Below are positions 10,866 to 22,180 of a DNA stretch of 64,000 nucleotides, in pieces. The notes beneath the pieces were generated by a model, which was given only the letters and a program-made list of their open reading frames with translations, was not told where the DNA came from and did not search any database. The first letter of the stretch is position 1. Each line of letters opens with the position of its first letter. This stretch comes from Lepidurus packardi (taxonomy: Eukaryota > Arthropoda > Branchiopoda > Notostraca > Triopsidae). Location of the stretch: NCBI GenBank assembly GCA_023053545.1, contig JAKZAN010000056.1, positions 124,001-188,000 on the forward strand, given 5' to 3'. The translations under genes were made by a program, and so were the position numbers.

Positions 10866-12062
10866 TTAATTCTTTAGGATTGATTGAATTCCTTTCTTAC
10901 TGAATTAATTCCTTACGGACTGAATTAATTCCTTACGGACTTAATTAACTCCGTAAGGAATGAATTAATTAATTACGGACTGAAATAATTCCTTACGGAC
11001 TGAATTAATTACTTACGGACTGACTTAATTCCTTAATTAATTCCTTACGGACTGAATTAATTTCATACGGACTGAATTAATTCCTTACGGACTCAATTAA
11101 TTCCTTACGGACTGAATTAATTTCATACGGACTGAATTAATTCCTTACGGACTGAATTAATTCCTTACTGACTGAATTAATTCCTTACGGACTGAATTAA
11201 TTCCTTACGGACTGAATTAATTTCGTACGGATTTTATTTATTACTTACGGACTGAATTAATTCCTTACGGATTTAATTAATTCCTTACGGACTGAATTAA
11301 TTCCTTACGGACTGAATTAATTCCTTAGGATTGACTGAATTCCTTTCTTACCGAATTAATTCCTTACGGACTGAATTAATTCCTTACGGACTGAATTAAT
11401 TCCTTACGGACTGAATTAATTCTTTACGGACTGAATTAATACCTTACGGACTGAATTAAATCCTTACGGACTGAATTAATTCCTTACGGACTGAATTAAT
11501 GCCTTACGGACTGAAATAATTCCTTACTGACTGAATTAATTCCTTACGGACTGAATTAATTCTTTACGGACTGAATTAATTCCTTACGGACTTAATTAAT
11601 TCCTTACGGACTTAATTAATTCCTTACGTACTTAATTAATTCCTTACGGTCTGAATTAATTCCGTACGGATTTTATTAACTACTTACGGACTGAATTAAT
11701 TCCTTACGGACTTAATTAATTCCTTACGGACTGAATTAATTCCTTACGGACTGAATTAATTCCTTACGGACTGAATTATTTCCTTACGGACTGAATTAAT
11801 TCTTTAGGATTGATTGAATTCCTTTCTTACCGAATTAATTCCTTACGGACTGAATTAATTCCTTACGGACTTCATTAATTCTTTTCGGACTTAATTAATT
11901 CATTACGGACTTAATTAATTCTCTACGGACTTAATTAATTCTCTACGGACTGAATTAATACCTTACGGACTGAATTAAATCCTTACGGACAGAATTAATT
12001 CCTTACGGACTGAATTAATTCCTTACGGACTTAATTATTTCCTTACGGACTGAATTAATTCT

Positions 12063-15000
12063 TTAGGATTGATTGAATTCCTTTCTTACTGAATTAATTC
12101 CTTACGGACTGAATTAATTCCTTACGGACTGAATTAATTCCTTACTGACGGAATTAATTCCTTACGGACTGAATTAATTCCTTACGGACTGAATTAATTC
12201 CTTACGGACTGAATTAATTCCTCACGGACTGAATTAATTCCTTACGGACTTAATTAATTCCGTAAGGAATGAATTAATTAATTACGGACTGAAATAATTC
12301 CTTACGGACTGAATTAATTACTTACGGACTGAATTAATTCCTTAATTAATTCCTTACGGACTGAATTAATTTCATACGGACTGAATTAATTCCTTACAGA
12401 CTGAATTAATTCCTTACTGACTGAATTAATTCCTTAAGGACTGAATTAATTCCTTACGGACTGAATTAATTTCGTACGGATTTTATTTATTACTTACGGA
12501 CTGAATTAATTCCTTACGGATTTAATTAATTCCTTACGGACTGAATTAATTCCTTACGGACTGAATTAATTCTTTAGGATTGACTGAATTCCTTTCTTAC
12601 CGAATTAATTCCTTACGGACTGAATTAATTCCTTACGGACTGAATTAATTCCTTACGGACTGAATTAATTCTTTACGGACTGAATTAATACCTTACGGAC
12701 TGAATTAAATCCTTACGGACTGAATTAATTCCTTACGGACTGAATTAATGCCTTACGGACTGAAATAATTCCTTACTGACTGAATTAATTCCTTACGGAC
12801 TGAATTAATTCCTTACGGACTGAATTAATTCCTTACGGACTTAATTAATTCCTTACGGACTTAATTAATTCCTTACGTACTTAATTAATTCCTTACGGTC
12901 TGAATTAATTCCGTACGGATTTTATTAACTACTTACGGACTGAATTAATTCCTTACGGACTTAATTAATTCCTTACGGACTGAATTAATTCTTTAGGATT
13001 GATTGAATTCCTTTCTTACCGAATTAATTCCTTACGGACTGAATTAATTCCTTACGGACTTCATTAATTCTTTTCGGACTTAATTAATTCATTACGGACT
13101 TAATTAATTCTCTACGGACTTAATTAATTCTCTACGGACTGAATTAATACCTTACGGACTGAATTAAATCCTTACGGACAGAATTAATTCCTTACGGACT
13201 GAATTAATTCCTTACGGACTTAATTATTTCCTTACGGACTGAATTAATTCTTTAGGATTGATTGAATTCCTTTCTTACTGAATTAATTCCTTACGGACTG
13301 AATTAATTCCTTACGGACTGAATTAATTCCTTACTGACGGAATTAATTCCTTACGGACTGAATTAATTCCTTACGGACTGAATTAATTCCTTACGGACTG
13401 AATTAATTCCTCACGGACTGAATTAATTCCTTACGGACTTAATTAATTCCGTAAGGAATGAATTAATTAATTACGGACTGAAATAATTCCTTACGGACTG
13501 AATTAATTACTTACGGACTGAATTAATTCCTTAATTAATTCCTTACGGACTGAATTAATTTCATACGGACTGAATTAATTCCTTACAGACTGAATTAATT
13601 CCTTACTGACTGAATTAATTCCTTAAGGACTGAATTAATTCCTTACGGACTGAATTAATTTCGTACGGATTTTATTTATTACTTACGGACTGAATTAATT
13701 CCTTACGGATTTAATTAATTCCTTACGGACTGAATTAATTCCTTACGGACTGAATTAATTCTTTAGGATTGACTGAATTCCTTTCTTACCGAATTAATTC
13801 CTTACGGACTGAATTAATTCCTTACGGACTGAATTAATTCCTTACGGACTGAATTAATTCTTTACGGACTGAATTAATACCTTACGGACTGAATTAAATC
13901 CTTACGGACTGAATTAATTCCTTACGGACTGAATTAATGCCTTACGGACTGAAATAATTCCTTACTGACTGAATTAATTCCTTACGGACTGAATTAATTC
14001 CTTACGGACTGAATTAATTCCTTACGGACTTAATTAATTCCTTACGGACTTAATTAATTCCTTACGTACTTAATTAATTCCTTACGGTCTGAATTAATTC
14101 CGTACGGATTTTATTAACTACTTACGGACTGAATTAATTCCTTACGGACTTAATTAATTCCTTACGGACTGAATTAATTCTTTAGGATTGATTGAATTCC
14201 TTTCTTACTGAATTAATTCCTTACGGACTGAATTAATTCCTTACGGACTGAATTAATTCCTTACTGACGGAATTAATTCCTTACGGACTGAATTAATTCC
14301 TTACGGACAGAATTAATTCCTTACGGACTGAATTAATTCCTTACGGACTGAATTAATTCCTTACGGACTTAATTAATTCCGTAAGGAATGAATTAATTAA
14401 TTACGGACTGAAATAATTCCTTACGGACTGAATTAATTACTTACGGACTGAATTAATTCCTTAATTAATTCCTTACGGACTGAATTAATTTCATACGGAC
14501 TGAATTAATTCCTTACAGACTGAATTAATTCCTTACTGACTGAATTAATTCCTTACGGACTGAATTAATTCCTTACGGACTGAATTAATTTCGTACGGAT
14601 TTTATTTATTACTTACGGACTGAATTAATTCCTTACGGATTTAATTAATTCCTTACGGACTGAATTAATTCCTTACGGACTGAATTAATTCTTTAGGATT
14701 GACTGAATTCCTTTCTTACCGAATTAATTCCTTACGGACTGAATTAATTCCTTACGGACTGAATTAATTCCTTACGGACTGAATTAATTCTTTACGGACT
14801 GAATTAATACCTTACGGACTGAATTAAATCCTTACGGACTGAATTAATTCCTTACGGACTGAATTAATGCCTTACGGACTGAAATAATTCCTTACTGACT
14901 GAATTAATTCCTTACGGACTGAATTAATTCCTTACGGACTGAATTAATTCCTTACGGACTTAATTAATTCCTTACGGACTTAATTAATTCCTTACGTACT

Positions 15001-15110
15001 TAATTAATTCCTTACGGTCTGAATTAATTCCGTACGGATTTTATTAACTACTTACGGACTGAATTAATTCCTTACGGACTTAATTAATTCCTTACGGACT
15101 TAATTAATTC
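12063..15110 (+). repeat. 930-bp higher-order repeat, copies in block B
   Basis: Units start at the G dimer at 12063, 13252 and 14182; the first spans 930 bp to 12992 and the second 930 bp to 14181. Between the first and second lies a 259-bp stretch (12,993-13,251) repeating the ttcattaattcttttcgg and tctctacgg monomers seen at about 11,870. T 12-mers are at 12342, 13531 and 14461, each +279 from the unit start. The third copy loses register near 15,100, as its counterpart does near 6250 in block A. Confidence 0.88.
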
Positions 15111-15719
15111 CTTACGGACTGAATTAATTCCTTACGGACTGAATTAATTCCTTACGGACTGAATTAATTCCTTACGGACTGAATTAATTCCTTACGGACT
15201 GAATTATTTCCTTACGGACTGAATTAATTCTTTAGGATTGATTGAATTCCTTTCTTACCGAATTAATTCCTTACGGACTGAATTAATTCCTTACGGACTT
15301 AATTAATTCCGTAAGGAATGAATTAATTAATTACGGACTGAAATAATTCCTTACGGACTGAATTAATTCCTTACGGACTTCATTAATTCTTTTCGGACTT
15401 AATTATTTCATTACGGACTTAATTAATTCTTTACGGACTTAATTAATTCTCTACGGACTGAATTAATACCTTACGGACTGAATTAAATCCTTACGGACAG
15501 AATTAATTCCTTACGGACTGAATTAATTCCTTACGGACTTAATTATTTCCTTACGGACTGAATTAATTCTTTAGGATTGATTGAATTCCTTTCTTACTGA
15601 ATTAATTCCTTACGGACTGAATTAATTCCTTACGGACTGAATTAATTCATTACGGACTGAATTAATTCCTTACGGACTGAATTAATTCCTTACGGACTGA
15701 ATTATTTCCTTACGGACTT

Positions 15720-17818
15720 AATTAATTCCTTACGGACTTAATTAATTCCTTACGGACTGAATTAATACCTTACGGACTGAATTAAATCCTTACGGACTGA
15801 ATTAATTCCTTACGGACGGAATTAATTCCTTACGGACTGAATTAATTCCTTACGGACTTAATTAATTCCTTACGGACTTAATTAATTCCTTACGTACTTA
15901 ATTAATTCCTTATGGTCTGAATAAATTCCGTACGGATTTTATTAACTACTTACGGACTGAATTAATTCCTTACGGATTGAATTAATTCCTTACGGACTTA
16001 ATTAATTCCGTAAGGAATGAATTAATTAATTACGGACTGAAATAATTCCTTACGGACTGAATTAATTCCTTACGGACTGAATTAATTCCTTTCGGACTTA
16101 ATTAATTCATTACGGACTTAATTAATTCTTTACGGACTTAATTAATTCTCTACGGACTGAATTAATACCTTACGGGACTGAATTAAATCCTTACGGACAG
16201 AATTAATTCCTTACGGACTGAATTAATTCCTTACGGACTTATTTATTTCCTTACGGACTGAATTAATTCTTTAGGATTGATTGAATTCCTTTCTTACTGA
16301 ATTAATTCCTTACGGACTGAATTAATTCCTTACGGACTGAATTAATTCCTTACGGACTGAATTAATTCCTTACGGACTGAATTAATTCCTTACGGACTGA
16401 ATAAATACCTAACGGACTGAATTAATTCCTTACGGACTTAATTAATTCCTTACGGACTGAATTAATACCGTACGGACTGAATTAAATCCTTACGGACTGA
16501 ATTAATTCCTTACGGACGGAATTAATTCCTTACGGACTGAATTAATTCCTTACGGACTTAATTAATTCCTTACGGACTTAATTAATTCCTTACGTACTTA
16601 ATTAATTCCTTATGGTCTGAATAAATTCCGTACGGATTTTATTAACTACTTACGGACTGAATTAATTCCTTACGGATTGAATTAATTCCTTACGGACTTA
16701 ATTAATTCCGTAAGGAATGAATTAATTAATTACGGACTGAAATAATTCCTTACGGACTGAATTAATTCCTTACGGACTGAATTAATTCCTTTCGGACTTA
16801 ATTAATTCATTACGGACTTAATTAATTCTTTTACGGACTTAATTATTCTCTACGGACTGAATTAATACCTTACGGACTGAATTAAATCCTTACGGACAGA
16901 ATTAATTCCTTACGGACTGAATTAATTCCTTACGGACTTATTTTATTTCCTTACGGACTGAATTAATTCTTTAGGATTGATTGAATCCTTTCTTACTGAA
17001 TTAATTCCTTACGGACTGAATTAATTCCTTACGGACTGAATTAATTCCTTACGGACTGAATTAATTCCTTACGGACTGAATTATTTCCTTACGGACTGAA
17101 TAAATACCTAACGGACTGAATTAATTCCTTACGGACTTAATTAATTCCTTACGGACTGAATTAATACCTTACGGACTGAATTAAATCCTTACGGACTGAA
17201 TTAATTCCTTACGGACGGAATTAATTCCTTACGGACTGAATTAATTCCTTACGGACTTAATTAATTCCTTACGGACTTAATTAATCCTTACGTACTTAAT
17301 TAATTCCTTATGGTCTGAAATAAATTCCGTACGGATTTTATTAACTACTTACGGACTGAATTAATTCCTTACGGATTGAATTAATTCCTTACGGACTTAA
17401 TTAATTCCGTAAGGAATGAATTAAGTCCGTAAGGAATTAATTCAATCCGTAAGGAATTAATTCAGTCCGTAAGTAGTTAATAAAATCCGTACGGAATTTA
17501 TTCAGACCATAAGGAATTAATTAAGTACGTAAGGAATTAATTAATTCCTCTACGGACTGAATTAATACCTTACGGACTGAATTAAATCCTTACGGACAGA
17601 ATTAATTCCTTACGGACTGAATTAATTCCTTACGGACTTATTTATTTCCTTACGGACTGAATTAATTCTTTAGGATTGATTGAATTCCTTTCTTACTGAA
17701 TTAATTCCTTACGGACTGAATTAATTCCTTACGGACTGAATTAATTCCTTACGGACTGAATTAATTCCTTACGGACTGAATTAATTCCTTACGGACTGAA
17801 TAAATACCTAACGGACTG
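15720..17818 (+). repeat. Local triplication of a 700-bp unit
   Basis: Three copies lie at about 15,720-16,419, 16,420-17,118 and 17,119-17,818. Matching landmarks are 698-700 bp apart: ttacggacgg at about 15810, 16510 and 17209; tatggtctg at 15911, 16611 and 17309; ctaacgg at 16409, 17108 and 17808. Block A has a single copy (tatggtctg at 7049, ctaacgg at 7547), and so does block C (22965, 23461). The triplication is therefore specific to B and recent. The second and third copies contain most of the single-base indels noted separately, and the third contains the long palindrome. Confidence 0.88.
17282..17540. repeat. Long imperfect palindrome (inverted repeat, arms about 121 bp)
   Basis: The right arm (about 17,419-17,540) is the reverse complement of the left arm (about 17,282-17,402), with a 16-nt centre at 17,403-17,418 that is itself the H hairpin (ATTCC-GTAA-GGAAT). 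The right arm shows gtccgtaagg, aatccgtacgg, cagaccataagg and agtacgtaagg, which are the F2-region variants tatggtctg, gtacgg and ttacgtactt read backwards, in mirror order. The arms differ at only two single-base indels, both in the left arm (taatcc for taattcc near 17,285; gaaataa for gaataa near 17,319). The right arm replaces about 122 bp of normal forward sequence expected from the sister copy (about 16,726-16,847), after which forward order resumes at ctctacgg (17,548). This is the only inverted stretch longer than a few bases that I found. Confidence 0.93.
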
Positions 17819-20384
17819 AATTAATACCTTACGGACTGAATTAAATCCTTACGGACAGAATTAAATCCTTACGGACTGAATTAATTCCTTACGGACTGAA
17901 TTAATTCCTTACGGACTGAATTAATTCCTTACGGACTGAATTAAATCCTTACGGACTGAATTAATTCCTTACGGACTGAAATAATTCCTTACTGACTGAA
18001 TTATTCCTTACGGACGGAATTAATTCCTTACGGACTGAATTAATTCCTTACGGACTTAATTAATTCCTTACGTACTTAATTAATTCCTTACGGTCTGAAT
18101 AAATTCCGTACGGATTTTATTAACTACTTACGGACTGAATTAATTCCTTACGGACTTAATTAATTCCTTACGGACTGAATTAATTCCTTACGGACTGAAT
18201 TAAATCCTTACGGACTGAATTAATTCCTTACGGACTTAATCAATTCCGTAAGGAATGAATTAATTAATTACGGACTGAAATAATTCCTTACTAACTTCAT
18301 TAATTCCTTTCGGACTTAATTAATTCATTACGGACTTAATTAATTCCTTACGGACTGAATTAAATCCTTACGGACAGAATTAATTCCTTACGGACTGTAT
18401 TAATTCCTTTCTTACTGAATTAATTCCTTAAGGACTGAATTAATTCCTTAATTAATTCCTTACGGACTGAATTAATTTCATACGGACTGAATTAATTCAT
18501 TACGGACTTAATTAATCCAATACGTACTGAACTTATTCATTACGGACTGAATTATTTCCTTACGGACTGAATTAATTCTTTAGGATTGATTGAATTCCTT
18601 TCTTACTGAATTAATTCCTTACGGACTGAATTAATTCCTTACGGACTTAATTAATTCCGTAAGGAATGAATTAATTAATTACGGACTGAAATAATTCCTT
18701 ACGGAATGAATTAATTCCTTACGGACTTAATTAATTCACTACGGACTGAATTAATACCTTACGGACTGAATTAAATCCTTACGGACAGAATTAATTCCTT
18801 ACGGACTGAATTAATTCCTTACGGACTTAATTATTTCCTTACGGACTGAATTAATTTTTAGGATTGATTGAATTCCTTTCTTACTGAATTAATTCCTTAC
18901 GGACTGAATTAATTCCCTACGGACTGAATTAATTCTTTACGGACTTAATTAATTCCTTACGGACTGAATTAATACCTTACGGACTGAATTAAATCCTTAC
19001 GGACTGAATTAATTCCTTACGGACTGAATTAATTCCTTTCTTACCGAATTAATTCCTTACGGACTGAATTAATTCCTTACGGACTGAATTAATTCCTTAC
19101 GGACTTAATTATTTCCTTACGGACTGAATTAATTCTTTAGGATTGATTGAATTCCTTTCTTAGCGAATTAATTCCTTACGGACTGAATTAATTCCTTACG
19201 GACTGAATTAATTCCTTACGGACTGAATTAATTCCTTACGGACTGAATTAATTCCTTACGGACTGAATTAATACCTTACGGACTGAATTAAATCCTTACG
19301 GACTGAATTAATTCCTTACGGACTGAATTAATTCCTTACGGACTGAATTAATTCCTTACGGACTTAATAAATTCCTTACGTACTTAATTAATTCCTTACG
19401 GTCTGAATTAATTCCGTACGGATTTTATTAACTACTTACGGACTGAATTAATTCCTTACGGACTTAATTAATTCCTTACGGACTGAATTAATTCATTACG
19501 GACTTAATTAATTCCTTACGGACTGAATTAAATCCTTACGGACAGAATTAATTCCTTACGGACTGAATTAATTCTTTAGGATTGATTGAATTCCTTTCTT
19601 ACTGAATTAATTCCTTACGGACTGAATTAATTCCTTGCGGACTGAATTAATTCATTACCGACATAATTAAATCCTTACGGACTGTATTAATTCCTTTCTT
19701 ACTGAATTAATTCCTTAAGGACTGAATTAATTCCTTAATTAATTCCTTACGGACTGAATTAATTTCATACGGACTGAATTAATTCATTACGGACTTAATT
19801 AATCCAATACGTACTGAACTTATTCATTACGGACTGAATTATTTCCTTACGGACTGAATTAATTCTTTAGGATTGATTGAATTCCTTTCTTACTGAATTA
19901 ATTCCTTACGGACTGAATTAATTCCTTACGGACTTAATTAATTCCGTAAGGAATGAATTAATTAATTACGGACTGAAATAATTCCTTACGGAATGAATTA
20001 AATCCTTACGGACTTCATTAATTCCTTTCGGACTGAATTAATACCTGACGGACTTAATTAATTCCTTACGGACTTAATTAATTCACTACGGACTGAATTA
20101 ATACCTTACGGACTGAATTAAATCCTTACGGACAGAATTAATTCCTTACGGACTGAATTAATTCCTTACGGACTTAATTATTTCCTTACGGACTGAATTA
20201 ATTCTTTAGGATTGATTGAATTCCTTTCTTACTGAATTAATTCCTTACGGACTGAATTAATTCCCTACGGACTGAATTAATACCTTACGGACTGAATTAA
20301 ATCCTTACGGACAGAATTAATTCCTTACGGACTGAATTAATTCCTTACGGACTTAATTATTTCCTTACGGACTGAATTAATTCT

Positions 20385-22180
20385 TTAGGATTGATTGAAT
20401 TCCTTTCTTACTGAATTAATTCCTTACGGACTGAATTAATTCCTTACGGACTGAATTAATTCCTTACTGACGGAATTAATTCCTTACGGACTGAATTAAT
20501 TCCTAACGGACTGAATTAATTCCTTACGGACTGAATTAATTCCTTACGGACTGAATTAATTCCTTACGGACTTAATTAATTCCGTAAGGAATGAATTAAT
20601 TAATTACGGACTGAAATAATTCCTTACGGACTGAATTAATTACTTACGGACTGAATTAATTCCTTAATTAATTCCTTACGGACTGAATTAATTTCATACG
20701 GACTGAATTAATTCCTTACAGACTGAATTAATTCCTTACTGACTGAATTAATTTCGTACGGATTTTATTTATTACTTACGGACTGAATTAATTCCTTACG
20801 GATTTAATTAATTCCTTACGGACTGAATTAATTCCTTACGGACTGAATTAATTCTTTAGGATTGACTGAATTCCTTTCTTACCGAATTAATTCCTTACGG
20901 ATTGAATTAATTCCTTACGGACTGAATTAATTCCTTACGGACTGAATTAATTCTTTACGGACTGAATTAATACCTTACGGACTGAATTAAATCCTTACGG
21001 ACTGAATTAATTCCTTACGGACTGAATTAATGCCTTACGGACTGAAATAATTCCTTACTGACTGAATTAATTCCTTACGGACTGAATTAATTCCTTACGG
21101 ACTGAATTAATTCCTTACGGACTTAATTAATTCCTTACGGACTTAATTAATTCCTTACGTACTTAATTAATTCCTTACGGTCTGAATTAATTCCGTACGG
21201 ATTTTATTAACTACTTACGGACTGAATTAATTCCTTACGGACTTAATTAATTCCTTACGGACTGAATTAATTCTTTAGGATTGATTGAATTCCTTTCTTA
21301 CTGAATTAATTCCTTACGGACTGAATTAATTCCTTACGGACTGAATTAATTCCTTACTGACGGAATTAATTCCTTACGGACTGAATTAATTCCTTACGGA
21401 CTGAATTAATTCCTTACGGACTGAATTAATTCCTTACGGACTGAATTAATTCCTTACGGACTTAATTAATTCCGTAAGGAATGAATTAATTAATTACGGA
21501 CTGAAATAATTCCTTACGGACTGAATTAATTACTTACGGACTGAATTAATTCCTTAATTAATTCCTTACGGACTGAATTAATTTCATACGGACTGAATTA
21601 ATTCCTTACAGACTGAATTAATTCATTACTGACTGAATTAATTCCTTACGGACTGAATTAATTCCTTACGGACTGAATTAATTTCGTACGGATTTTATTT
21701 ATTACTTACGGACTGAATTAATTCCTTACGGATTTAATTAATTCCTTACCGACTGAATTAATTCCTTACGGACTGAATTAATTCTTTAGGATTGACTGAA
21801 TTCCTTTCTTACCGAATTAATTCCTTACGGACTGAATTAATTCCTTACGGACTGAATTAATTCCTTACGGACTGAATTAATTCTTTACGGACTGAATTAA
21901 TACCTTACGGACTGAATTAAATCCTTACGGACTGAATTAATTCCTTACGGACTGAATTAATGCCTTACGGACTGAAATAATTCATTACTGACTGAATTAA
22001 TTCCTTACGGACTGAATTAATTCCTTACGGACTGAATTAATTCCTTACGGACTTAATTAATTCCTTACGGACTTAATTAATTCCTTACGTACTTAATTAA
22101 TTCCTTACGGTCTGAATTAATTCCGTACGGATTTTATTAACTACTTACGGACTGAATTAATTCCTTACGGACTTAATTAA
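20385..22180 (+). repeat. 930-type higher-order repeat, last copies
   Basis: Units start at 20385 (890 bp, two monomers short before F1) and 21275 (full landmark set until about 22,180). These are the last examples of the 930-bp unit in the window; the F1 form with ttatttattac is not seen to the right of about 21.7 kb. After this the array changes to units marked by Q and P. Confidence 0.85.

Larger units (their letters stand above)
2541..20985 (+). repeat. Large segmental duplication, blocks A and B
   Basis: Block A (about 2541-10865) and block B (about 10866-20985) share the same series of rare variants in the same order. Offset is 8,323 bp at the H flip with ttaactccg (2628 and 10951), at gacttaatt (2699 and 11022) and at the G dimer (3002 and 11325). 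It rises to 8,583 (ttcattaatt at 3288 and 11871), 8,842 and 8,862 as B gains segments, and ends at 10,121 (attgaatt near 10780 and 20901). B is longer because of an extra 259 bp at about 12,993-13,251 and a triplicated 700-bp unit. The join at about 10,865 moves directly from a ...aatacc context into the G dimer. Boundaries are approximate. Confidence 0.8.

Noticed and set aside
17419-17540. Simple in-place inversion
   Set aside because: The reverse complement of this stretch matches the upstream F2 region (17,282-17,402), not the forward segment expected here from the sister copies, so it is an inverted copy.
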